A stretch of 64,000 nt of DNA. It comes from Micromonospora lutea (GTDB lineage Bacteria > Actinomycetota > Actinomycetes > Mycobacteriales > Micromonosporaceae). The position numbers and the translations under genes are program-made. The notes under the pieces are model-generated. The model saw nothing but the letters and a program-made list of their open reading frames with translations. It was not told the origin of the DNA and searched no databases. How positions within the stretch are numbered: position 1 is the stretch's first letter; every line of letters starts with the position of its first letter. The stretch lies in NCBI RefSeq assembly GCF_016863535.1, contig NZ_BOPB01000011.1:186001-250000 (forward strand), given 5' to 3'. Of the stretch, positions 34,759 through 43,900 are shown in pieces.

Positions 34759-35931
34759 CTAAAGATCCGCCACACAGTCGTTCAATATTTTGCACAGGTC
34801 ATCGTCCGACAAGGAATGGTGGACCGAAACGGAACGAATACGCAAGGCACCCTCCTCCGCGCCCGGACATTGCCCGTCTTCATACCTGACATACGAAGGC
34901 AGCGGGAGGCCGAAGGGGGTTACTCGACGCTTGTCCATCTCTTGAAAGACGGGCTCCAGGTAGGAGATCCCTGTGTACCAGCCCCGACCAGGCGGAACGA
35001 TGAGGGGATATTTCCAGTAGGAGATGCTGCAGCCAGGGGAGGTTGCCGGGCCGCGCACCGAGTCTTCCCGGAGCGCCAGGTGTGATTCTATGAGCGACAC
35101 CAGTTCAGCCCGCCTGGCGATGAAGCCGTCGAGCTGCGCCAGCTGCGCCACAGCGACAGCCGCCTGCAGCTCACTTATCCGGTGATTGTGACCGAATCGG
35201 ACGTGTCCACGCGCCCTCTCGTCGGCAACACCTGGCGGGGTCACCCCGAACCGGAAGCTGGGGATGCCGGAGTTCGAGTACAGCACCGCTCGCGCGTAAC
35301 CCTCCGCATCTCGGGTCGCGAAGATGCCGCCCTCCCCGCTGGAGATGTGCTTCGACTGCTGGAGGCTGAAGCAGGCCGCGTGACCGAACGTCCCCACCTG
35401 CCGTCCGTCGACGAAGGTCCCGAAAGCCTGGGCGCAGTCCTCCACGACGCGCAGCCCGAACCGCTCCGCCAAGGTCATGATCTGCCTTATCGGCGCTGGC
35501 ATGCCCCACAGGTGCACCACCACCACTGCTCTTGTCTTCTCAGTGATCCGCTTCTCGACATCCCCGGCGTCCAGGAGCAGGGTTTCGGGGCAGACGTCAG
35601 CAAATACCGGAATGCAACCCAGCGCCACCACGGCCAGGGGAACGAATATCGGGGAGGCCGCCGGGCAGATCACCTCGTCGCCAGGTTCGAGGCCCAGACT
35701 CGCAATCGCAGCCTCATTCGCCGACGTGCCGGAGTTGACGGCATGCACGTAGGGAAGCCCCAACCGTTGCCCGAAACTGTCTTCGAGCCGATCCGCGAAA
35801 GCGCCGCCCTGTGCTCCCTGCGGGCCGCCCCAACCAGCCCCGTTACCTCGCCAGAGCTGCTCTGACGCCAGCACCTGTGACACGGCGGCTGACTCCAGTC
35901 TTTCAGGAGAAGCGTCGGATGCGTCTGCCAC
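34759..35931 (-). CDS. DegT/DnrJ/EryC1/StrS-family aminotransferase
   Basis: 390-residue PLP-dependent sugar or cyclitol aminotransferase. Conserved blocks: AVNSGTSANEAAIASLGL (phosphate binding), VVEDCAQAFGTFVDG (Asp that binds the PLP nitrogen) and CFSLQQSKHISSGEGG with the Schiff-base lysine. The QQSK-GEGG form resembles scyllo-inosose aminotransferases of aminoglycoside pathways (StsC/BtrS type) more than the FS(F/L)HxxK type of dTDP-sugar enzymes. Glutamine or glutamate is the expected donor. GTG start. First gene of the minus-strand cluster; it probably aminates the carbonyl product of the GMC oxidoreductase (inferred). Confidence 0.88.
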   Translation of the reverse strand: MADASDASPERLESAAVSQVLASEQLWRGNGAGWGGPQGAQGGAFADRLEDSFGQRLGLPYVHAVNSGTSANEAAIASLGLEPGDEVICPAASPIFVPLAVVALGCIPVFADVCPETLLLDAGDVEKRITEKTRAVVVVHLWGMPAPIRQIMTLAERFGLRVVEDCAQAFGTFVDGRQVGTFGHAACFSLQQSKHISSGEGGIFATRDAEGYARAVLYSNSGIPSFRFGVTPPGVADERARGHVRFGHNHRISELQAAVAVAQLAQLDGFIARRAELVSLIESHLALREDSVRGPATSPGCSISYWKYPLIVPPGRGWYTGISYLEPVFQEMDKRRVTPFGLPLPSYVRYEDGQCPGAEEGALRIRSVSVHHSLSDDDLCKILNDCVADL

Positions 35932-36020
35932 TGGGTACGCCTTTGCTCGAAGGGGAGCGACGCTGGAAAGACTTTCGATTGTCCGCAGATTACCCGATGG
36001 CGACGAGGCGCGGACTTCGC

Positions 36021-37169
36021 TCAGCGGCAGGCGGCGTCGACCCGGTGCACGGGGCGTACCCGGCGACCCAACCCTTCCAGCAGCGAGTCCTCGACGTGGA
36101 AGTCGTGGATGCGCAGCCGGTACCGCGGCAGTTCCTCCTCCGAGGGGCAGAGCACCTGCCCGCGTACGTGCTCGACCGGGACGTAGCGCACCCCGCCGCG
36201 TTCCTGGAGGATCACCATGTTGACGTCGTCGGTGGTCACCACGTGCCCCCGGATCTCCTCGGCGGCGCCGGCAGAGGCCGCATCGGGTTGCCCCACGGTG
36301 GTCACCGTCAGCGGCAGCACCGGTGTGCTGATCACCGGCAGCGCCGCCCAGACCAGCACCACCAGCACGGCGAGCTGAGTCACCGGTGCCAGCAGCCGGA
36401 TGACCACCCGGGGCAGCGGCCCGGCGACGAAGAGAGCCAGCACCGGCGGCACGACCAGGAGCGCGATCGGCAGCACCTCCCCCTGCCGCCAGGCGTCACG
36501 CAGCGTCGGCACGAGCAGCCAGAGGTATCCGGCGTATGCCGCGACGATGACCAGGGCACGTACCGTCGGGCGCTCGTGCAGGCGCTCCGGACGGAGTTGG
36601 AAGGCCGCCGCGAAGGTGGGCAGCAGCAGTGGGAGAAACAGCAGCGGCCAGGTCACCAGGGCCATCAGGAAGCTCGCCGCGACGAACCAGCTCGGCGTGA
36701 TCTCGGCCCACCGGGCGAAGAGCGGCCGTCGGCGCATCCGGTGACCGCTGACGGCGAGTACCCCGCCAAGCGCGAACACCGCTACCAGCACGGTGGAGAG
36801 CAGGCGGGCCGCCGTGGTGAGGAAGCCGGCGAGCAGGTTGACCGGTCCCACGTTGGCCACCAGCAACAAAGTGGTCTGTAGTTCGCCGCCGGCCTCGATG
36901 CCGAGCCGCAGCACCGAGAAGATCGCCGGTACGCCGACCACCGCCGTCCAGAACGACTGGCTGGCTCGCGCCCGGCGCTCGGCCAGGTCCCCGTCACCGT
37001 CGAACCTGGTCGGAGAGGCGGCGGCCGGCACGACGTGCGTCGCCGGTGTCGTCGACCCGGCTGGCGTCGCTGAAGGCGACGAGGCAGCCGGCGGCACGGG
37101 AGTACGCGGTAGCGGCGACGGCGGGCGTCCGGCGTCCGGGTCCTCGGCGGTGGCGGCTGCCGTACTCAT
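36021..37169 (-). CDS. Polytopic membrane protein, function unknown
   Basis: 382 residues. A Pro/Ala-rich N-terminus of about 65 residues is followed by roughly seven hydrophobic helices (from FWTAVVGVPAIFSVLRLG to LAVLVVLVWAALPVISTPVLPL) and a soluble C-terminal region (about 300-382; GHVVTTDDVNMVILQERGGVRYVPVEHV). The ATG overlaps the stop of the GlnH-like lipoprotein gene (ATGA), so both are co-translated. A membrane partner or signal transducer for the lipoprotein is likely, comparable in arrangement, though not visibly in sequence, to the GlnH/GlnX pair of mycobacteria. Confidence 0.7.
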   Translation of the reverse strand: MSTAAATAEDPDAGRPPSPLPRTPVPPAASSPSATPAGSTTPATHVVPAAASPTRFDGDGDLAERRARASQSFWTAVVGVPAIFSVLRLGIEAGGELQTTLLLVANVGPVNLLAGFLTTAARLLSTVLVAVFALGGVLAVSGHRMRRRPLFARWAEITPSWFVAASFLMALVTWPLLFLPLLLPTFAAAFQLRPERLHERPTVRALVIVAAYAGYLWLLVPTLRDAWRQGEVLPIALLVVPPVLALFVAGPLPRVVIRLLAPVTQLAVLVVLVWAALPVISTPVLPLTVTTVGQPDAASAGAAEEIRGHVVTTDDVNMVILQERGGVRYVPVEHVRGQVLCPSEEELPRYRLRIHDFHVEDSLLEGLGRRVRPVHRVDAACR

Positions 37170-38107
37170 CGCCGTGGCGCCTTGTCGTCGAAGTCGACGA
37201 GCTTCGGCACGTCCAGCGGCTGTGGTTGCCGCTTCTCGGACCGCAACCAGGGCCCGAGGGTCCGGTTGTACGCGGTCTGCCACGGGCTGGCCTCCCCGTT
37301 ACGCCCCTGCTGGTAACTCTTGTCCAGGAAGTACGCCACCAGGTCGCGCAGCGCGGGATCGCCGATCGGCACACCCACGCCGAGCAGTTCGCTGGTGCCG
37401 AACGGCATGTCGACGATCTCGAACTCCGTCGGATGGCGGGCCACGAAACCGGCGAGGATCGTCTCGTCCGAGCTGACCGCGTCGTACTTGCCGGCTCGGA
37501 TGCCCTTGACGCAGTCCCAGACGTCCTTCACCACCAGCGTCGGGACCTGGTGCTTTTCCAACTCCGCCTCGGTGGTGGAGCCGCCGCTGGTGCAGATCTT
37601 GTATTGCGGGTTCCGCAGGTCCTCGATGGTGCGGATCGCACTCCGGTGCCGGTTCGGCACCAGCACCTCCTGGGTGGTGACGAAGTACGGCCCGGCGAAG
37701 CTGACCTGCTTCTTACGGTCTTCGGTGATGGAGAAACTGGAGACGACGAGGTCGACGATGCCGCCCTGGAGCGCGGGGATCCGGTCCTCGGTGGACACGG
37801 TCACGAATTCGATGCGGTGCTCACCCTCGTAGCCGAGGGAGGCGGCGATGTAGCGGGCGATCTCGACATCGAAACCGATGTGCACGCCGTCGCGCACCTC
37901 GCCCATCAACGGCTCGTCGTCTGCCACCCCGACCCGCAGGACGGGCTGGCCCCAGATGTGCGACTCGCGGAGTTTCTCCTGAACGGACGGCAGGTCCGGT
38001 TCCTGCCGGCTGTCACAGCCGGCAGCCGCACCGAGCAGCAGCGTCAGGGCCACGGCGGCCGTGGTGGCCACCGAGCGCCACCGGAAGCTGGAGAGGCTTG
38101 CACTCAT
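37166..38107 (-). CDS. Extracellular solute-binding lipoprotein, family 3 (GlnH-like)
   Basis: 313-residue lipoprotein: signal with lipobox GAAAGC near residue 30, then a type II periplasmic binding fold (VLRVGVADDEPLMGEV, GFDVEIARYIAASLGY, DLVVSSFSITEDRKKQVSFAGPYF, GSTTEAEL). The family binds polar amino acids such as glutamate, glutamine or aspartate. No permease or ATPase gene lies nearby, so it probably senses rather than imports, acting with the overlapping membrane protein. ATG 38107 has GAGGTGG upstream. A Ser/Thr kinase gene follows at 38.7-40.2 kb. Confidence 0.88.
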   Translation of the reverse strand: MSASLSSFRWRSVATTAAVALTLLLGAAAGCDSRQEPDLPSVQEKLRESHIWGQPVLRVGVADDEPLMGEVRDGVHIGFDVEIARYIAASLGYEGEHRIEFVTVSTEDRIPALQGGIVDLVVSSFSITEDRKKQVSFAGPYFVTTQEVLVPNRHRSAIRTIEDLRNPQYKICTSGGSTTEAELEKHQVPTLVVKDVWDCVKGIRAGKYDAVSSDETILAGFVARHPTEFEIVDMPFGTSELLGVGVPIGDPALRDLVAYFLDKSYQQGRNGEASPWQTAYNRTLGPWLRSEKRQPQPLDVPKLVDFDDKAPRR

Positions 38108-38235
38108 TGGCCACCTCGCTACGTTTCGGGTTCCAGGCTGCACCGAGAGTAGTCGTATCTGTCGAGGTGCTGTCGCAGCCCCTCGTCGTTAAGCAGGCTG
38201 TTGTCAGATGTTTCGCAGAGCCAAGCCAACTGCTG

Positions 38236-38263
38236 TTGACAGATCGACAATCTCCGACATTCT
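38236..38263 (+). promoter_or_regulatory. Promoter, leaderless start of small membrane protein
   Basis: TTGACA (38236-38241), 16-base spacer, CATTCT (38258-38263), then six bases to the GTG at 38270. This is the most complete -35/-10 pair in the window. Confidence 0.6.
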
Positions 38264-38269
38264 GGACGG

Positions 38270-38605
38270 GTGAGACGGTTCGCAGGATCCGACGCACGGA
38301 CCGTGGCGGTGGTCGCGGCCCTGGCGGCATTCTGGCTGCTGGCGGCGCTGGTCGTGGCGCGCCGACAGGACCTGTTGGGCGTGGCGGGAGCACTGCTCTG
38401 CGTGTTGCTCGCCACCGTCGCCGGGGTGGCCGTGACGGCCGCCCGGCAGCACGACGTGGATGTTCGGCCGGATCGAGGGCAGACGTCGGTGGGATCGGGG
38501 ATCGAACCGTCCGGCATCGACGCCGACACACTGGAGATGCTCGGCGATCGGGACGCGGTCCGGGCGATGCGGGACCGGCATCACCGCGATCGGCCAGGAC
38601 TCTGA
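38270..38605 (+). CDS. Small membrane protein, unknown function
   Basis: 111 residues with two hydrophobic segments near the N-terminus (TVAVVAALAAFWLLAALVVA and GVAGALLCVLLATVAGVAVTAA) and a charged C-terminus (EMLGDRDAVRAMRDRHHRDRPG). The gene is divergent from the GlnH-like lipoprotein and converges on the kinase gene. The GTG start is supported by a TTGACA/CATTCT promoter ending six bases before it. No family recognised. Confidence 0.7.
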   Translation: MRRFAGSDARTVAVVAALAAFWLLAALVVARRQDLLGVAGALLCVLLATVAGVAVTAARQHDVDVRPDRGQTSVGSGIEPSGIDADTLEMLGDRDAVRAMRDRHHRDRPGL

Positions 38606-38665
38606 CGTCCGCACCCCGACCTCGATGCTCTCGCGGGGCGCAACCGCCCCGCCGCGAAGGGTGAT

Positions 38666-40174
38666 TCAGCCGCTGGTGAGCGTCGGCGACGCCAGCCCGT
38701 CCAGGCCCCGCCCGGCCAGGCAGCGGTAGGTGCGGTCGGTGTCGGTGTCGGCCGGCGGCAGCACCTCAAGATTCCATCCGCCCGTCTGGCGCACCCCACT
38801 GACCAGCCGGAACGTCTCATGGTTGCAGACCTGGCGCACCTGGGGGTCGGCGACGATCTCGTCGTGGCCGGCATCGGCCAACGCGGCCGGCAACTGCCCC
38901 TCGGCGTAGCTCTCCCAGGTGTGCCGGGTGTCGCAGGGCATTCGGCTGGCCTCGGCCCGCTGGCCGCGCACCTGCACCGGCCCGAAGCACTCCAGTTCCG
39001 TCGCGCACTGTGCACCGGTGGGAAGCGCTTCCGGGTGAGTGGCGCAGCCCGGACGAAGCATCCCGGTTGCCGCCGGACGGGCCGAGATGCTGGCCTGCGG
39101 TGACGGCACACCGCCGGCCGCCCAGGCACCGACGCCCGCCGAGGCGGCGAGGGCGACCACTCCGGTGGCGCCCAGGAACCAGCGCCGACGACGGCTGCGC
39201 TCGGTGGAGTCGCCCCCGGCCGGCTGGGCGGGGCGGCCGGCGTCCGGTGCACCTCCGGCAGCACTGCGGATCGGTGCCGCCGGAGGATTCGACGCTCCCG
39301 CATCGTTGAGCGTCAGGTTCGTGAGCATGTCGCGCAGTTCGGCGGCGGACGGCCGGTCGCCAGGATCGTTGGCCATGCCGGTCCGCAGGACGTCGACCAG
39401 GCACTCCGGAATGCCAGGTAGTCCGGGGATCGGCTGGTGGAACATCTCCAGCACGGTGACCAGGCTCGGGTTGCGCTCGCTCTGCCAGCGCGGCGGCCTG
39501 CCGTGCATGACCGCGTAGAGCGTGGCGCAGAGCGCGTACACGTCGACGGCCGGCGACGGCGGGCTGTGGCTGAACATCTCCGGCGGCGCGTACGCCGGCG
39601 TGAGCACCTCCAGCGCGACGGTGGCGTCCCGCATCTCGGCGACCACGGCAAGCCCGAAGTCGGCCAGCACCGCCGAGTTGAAGTGGGAATGGAGGATGTT
39701 GGCCGGCTTGACGTCGCGATGCAGCACACCGGCGGCATGCGAGTGGGCGATGGCATCCGCGATCTTGATGCCGAGATCGCGGGCCTCGACGGCGTCCAGC
39801 GGCGAGTTGCGCATCCGCTCGGCGTACGACCCGTCGCAGAGCTCCATGATCAGGTAGGGGTGCTGGTCGATGGTGACCCCGACGTCGAACAGGTCGACCA
39901 CGTGCGGGTGGGACGACATCCGACCGGCGGCACGCGCCTCCCGCAGGAAGCGGGCCTGGTCCCGGTCGCTGGCCAGGGTCCGGTTCTCCACTTTGACGGC
40001 GACCTCGCGGCCAACCGAGATCTGCGTCGCCCGGTAGACGGTGGCGTAACCCCCTCGGGCAAACACCTGCAAATCAGTCAGACCAGGCACGATGGGCGTC
40101 GGCAGGGCGCCGGGCGGGGTGTCGGTCACGGTCTCGAAAATACCCAACGGTTCCGGGCGCTCAGTGAACCGCAT
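38666..40174 (-). CDS. Serine/threonine protein kinase with C-terminal extracellular domain
   Basis: 502 residues. Cytoplasmic Hanks-type kinase domain (about 35-300): ATP lysine K61 in REVAVKV, catalytic HRDVKPAN (D154) and ADFGLAVV (D172). One membrane helix near residues 340-362 (FLGATGVVALAASAGVGAWAA), then an outer domain with four or more cysteines (CATHPE, CATELECFGP, MPCDTRHTWESY), similar to the septum-formation-type domain found on other actinobacterial kinases. It likely senses an extracellular cue. Start ATG 40174 overlaps the end of the upstream membrane protein gene by 14 bases. Confidence 0.9.
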   Translation of the reverse strand: MRFTERPEPLGIFETVTDTPPGALPTPIVPGLTDLQVFARGGYATVYRATQISVGREVAVKVENRTLASDRDQARFLREARAAGRMSSHPHVVDLFDVGVTIDQHPYLIMELCDGSYAERMRNSPLDAVEARDLGIKIADAIAHSHAAGVLHRDVKPANILHSHFNSAVLADFGLAVVAEMRDATVALEVLTPAYAPPEMFSHSPPSPAVDVYALCATLYAVMHGRPPRWQSERNPSLVTVLEMFHQPIPGLPGIPECLVDVLRTGMANDPGDRPSAAELRDMLTNLTLNDAGASNPPAAPIRSAAGGAPDAGRPAQPAGGDSTERSRRRRWFLGATGVVALAASAGVGAWAAGGVPSPQASISARPAATGMLRPGCATHPEALPTGAQCATELECFGPVQVRGQRAEASRMPCDTRHTWESYAEGQLPAALADAGHDEIVADPQVRQVCNHETFRLVSGVRQTGGWNLEVLPPADTDTDRTYRCLAGRGLDGLASPTLTSG

Positions 40175-40700
40175 CGGCGGCTGGCCCCACACCTGGCGTT
40201 CCGGCGCGGCCCCGGTCGTCGTTTGACACCGGTTCGCCAGGTGTCGATCCGCGCTGATCCGTGGCGGTGACTGCCGAGTCGCCAGCCGCGCCCGAGCCGA
40301 CGGACCGGCGTGCGTCCCACCAGAGACCACCGGCGGTGGCCAACGCGCCCAGGCCTTCCCAGGCCGCCACCCCGAAGAACCGCCCCGGTGCGATGTCGGC
40401 TACCACCGCGATCGTGAAGACCGTGAACGTGACCAGCCGGAACACCACGGTGAAGCGGTAGAAGGCACGCCACTCGGTGGCGGTGGCGAGCAGGTAGTAG
40501 ACCCCCATGTTGAACGAGGCCATCGAGGAAGCCGTCACGAAGGCACCGGTGTAGTCGCCCGGCGCGCGGGTCTGCGGAATCTCGAAGCCGAGCATCCGCA
40601 GCAGCGCCTCCGGCCAGAGCAGGCCGACCGCCCCCATCAGCAGCGCCAGCACGCCGAACACCGCGATCGTCCACCCCGCGACCGAACGCGGCAGCCTCAT
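40161..40700 (-). CDS. Membrane protein, unknown function
   Basis: 179 residues with four hydrophobic helices (VAGWTIAVFGVLALLMGAVGLL; a pair around SSMASFNMGVYYLLATA; VVFRLVTFTVFTIAVVADI; FFGVAAWEGLGALATAGGLWW), resembling a small four-helix membrane family. ATG 40700 is chosen because GGGGGAGG lies about seven bases upstream. It overlaps the kinase gene start, so the two form an operon. Confidence 0.75.
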   Translation of the reverse strand: MRLPRSVAGWTIAVFGVLALLMGAVGLLWPEALLRMLGFEIPQTRAPGDYTGAFVTASSMASFNMGVYYLLATATEWRAFYRFTVVFRLVTFTVFTIAVVADIAPGRFFGVAAWEGLGALATAGGLWWDARRSVGSGAAGDSAVTATDQRGSTPGEPVSNDDRGRAGTPGVGPAADAVH

Positions 40701-40935
40701 CTTCGTCCTCCCCCTCGACGGCACGACCGACGACACTGACGGCCGCGTGAACCCGTCACGCTAGCGGCCCGCCCCGACCGGCCAACATCCCCGAAACCGT
40801 CAGATCCGTACCGGCCGCACATCGGCCGCCCGATTCGGTCGAAGGTTCCGGCGCGAGAGTGGACGCTTCTGGACACCGCGCCGAAGGCCCGGCCGCACCG
40901 GCGGCACCGCCGGGCGGGGGCGCCGTCGGATGTGC

Positions 40936-43900
40936 TCAGCCGGGGGTACTCAGGCGGGTGAGCAGCGCCTCCGCTGCGGCCCGTTCACTGCGCTGCTCAG
41001 TGGCGTACGCCAACCGGACCGCGTCCTCGGCGCTGGCCTTGGCCTCCGCCGGTCGGCCGCACGCGGCCAGCGCCTCGGCGAGTACGCTCGCCGCGACCAC
41101 CTGGCTGCGGACGTCCTCGGCGGGTGCGCGCGCCGCCCGGCGGGCCCAGTCCAGCGCCTGCTCACGCTGGTCGTGGGCGAGCAGGGCCGAGGCGTAGCGT
41201 GCCATCGACTGCCGACGGGAGAAGAGCAGGGACGGGGTGGTGGCCGCCATCGTGGCCACCGGGGCGAGCAGGCCGACCGCCGTGCCGGAGTCGCCGGCCG
41301 CCAACCGGGCGGTGGCCAGCAGCACCCGGGGACCAACCTGTGCCGGGGCCTGCGGGTTGTGCGGTTCCACCGTGGTGAGCACCGCCCGGGCGTCCCGCTC
41401 GGCCCCGGCCACGTCGCCCATCTCCAACGCGACGAAGCCGCGCAGCGTGCCGGCCATTCCGGTGAGCAACGGGTGAGCGGTCCGGTGGCCGTAGGCGAGC
41501 GCATCGGTGAGCAGGTCTGCGGCGTGCTCCGGCGCGCCCAGCCCGCGGGCGATCACACCCCGGACCACCAGTGCGAAACCCTGACCCCAGTCGTCCGAGG
41601 CGGCGGCGAAGTCCCGGTACGCCCGCCGGGCCTCCCGGTCGGCGTCGACCAGCTCACCCAACTCGGCGTTGGCGTACGCGTCGACAGCCCGCAGGGTGCC
41701 CACCGCCCACGCCTCGCCGACCCGTTCACCGAACGGCAGGAACACCCGGGCCAGTCGGCGCGCCTCCCGCAACCGACCGGCGAGCAACCGGGCGAAGGCG
41801 GTGGTGCCGCGCAGCCACGCCCGCCCGTACGGATCCTTCAGCTCGGCGAAGAGCCGGGCGGCCCGGCCGAGCACCGCGTCCGTGCCGGCGAAGTCGCCCC
41901 GGGTGGTGGTCACCCAGGCGAGGTTCTGCAACGACCAGGCCTGTCCCCGGCGGTCCCCCACGGCCAGGCTGACCTGGTACGCGGCCGCGAGTCGGCTGCT
42001 GGCCTGACCCAGCCGGCCGACCAGGAAGTCCGTCATGCCCAGCCGTCGCATCGCGGACGCGCGCAGGGTGGGCAGGTCGGCGTCGCCAGCCACCTGCAGC
42101 GCCTCCCGCCAACAGGACTCGGCCCGCCGTAGGTCACCCATCACCTGCTGTGCCTGCCCGGCGATCAGCAGGGCACTGACCCGCGTCGCCGGATCGCCCG
42201 CGTTCGCGGCGATCTTCTCGGCCGAGGCCAGGGCGTCGCCGGCCCGACCGACCTGGAGCAGTGCCCGGGCGTGCGCCACCCGATCGACCGCGGGCACTCC
42301 GTCGCGGGCCAGTTCCGCCGCGCGTTCGGCGTACTCGACGGCCAGCGCCGGCTCCCCCGCGTGCAACGCCCGGCGGGTGGCCCGGCCGAGCGCCGCCACG
42401 CCCAGCGGAGCGACCGCCCGGGCCGGCGCGTCCGGACGGAGCGTGACCGCGTCGGCCAACGCGGTGGCCCGCTCGACGTGCTCGGCCACAAAGTCGTCCC
42501 GGGCCGACTCCGAGAAGCCGCCCGGGCCGGTTCCGGTGCTGCCGGTTCCGGTCGCCTCGGTCACCGGAGCCGCCCAGCGGGCCAGCGCGGCGTGCCGTTC
42601 CGCCAGCTCCGCCTTGCTGATTCCGGAGTACGCGGCCTCCCGCATCAGCGGGGTGGCGAAGGCGTACCCGCTGCGGGTGCGGTGCAGCATCCGGCGTTGC
42701 AGCAGTTCCTCCACGGCCCGTTCCAGCTCGACGGCGGCGACCGCGGCCGGGCGGCCGTCACGACCGGTGCGCTGCTCCCGCAGGGCCTCCAGCGCACCGT
42801 CGGGCACGGTGTCGCCGACCACCGCGGCGTCGCGCAGCACCGAGCGTGCCTCGACGGGCAGCGCGTCGATCCGGGCGGCGAGCACCGCCGCAAGGTCCCG
42901 GGAGAGCAGCCGGCTGCCGAGAGAGCCGGGTGCCAGCCGCCAACTGTTGTGTGTCCCGGCGGTGAGCGCGCCGCGTTCCATCAGCAGGGTGACCAGTTCC
43001 GCAAGGTAGAAGGCGTTGCCCTGGGCGGTGGCGAGCAACCGGTCGGCGTCGGCCTGGGGCAGCCGTCCACCGCCGAGGTAACTGGTCAGCAGCCGCGCCG
43101 CGTCGGCACCGCGCAGCGGCGGCAGTGGTTGTACCTCGGCCTCGGAGACCCGGGCCAGCGTGCCGGCGGCACGCACCAGCTCGGGTCGGCCGAGCAGCAG
43201 CACCAGCACCGGCCCGGTGAGCCGGGACAGCGTGACCTCCAACGCGCCGATGGTCTCCGCGGTGGCGTCGTGCAGATCGTCCACGATCACCACCAGCGGT
43301 GCCTCCTCGGCGAGCGCGCTGAGCAGGTCGGCCACCGCGTTGGGCACCGCGTCGGCGTCGGCCGGCGGCTGGGCGGTGCTCCACTCGCCCTCCGTCGTGC
43401 CGCCGGCGGGTAGTTCCGCGTACCCGAGCAGGGCCAGTAGTTGGTCGATGGCGACCGGGGCCGGCTCCGTCCGGCTTCGGTTGAGCCGTTGTTCGAGCCG
43501 GCGCAGCCGCTCCTCGACGGCCGCGCGGGTGACCGCGGTCGCGGCGTCGTTGGGCAGCCCTGTCGCGGCGCGCACCAGGTCGGCGAGGGGAGCCAACCGG
43601 CGACGCTCACCGAACGCCGCGCAACGCACCGACAGCACCCGGGCACCGGTGTGTGCGGCGTACCGACCGGGGCCGACGTCATAGCCGGCGGCGAGGCGTT
43701 CCACCTCGGCCGCGAACCGGGACTTGCCGATGCCCGCCTCGGCCGTCATCAGCAGCACCCGGGGCTCGGAGCGGTCGATCACCTCGGCGAGCCGGCCGGC
43801 CACCCGGCCGATCTCCGTCTCCCGGCCCACGAACGGCGCCTCGTCGCCGAGGCCGGAGCGGGTGCCGGGAGCGTCCAGGAGGCCGAGCAGTTCGTACGCC

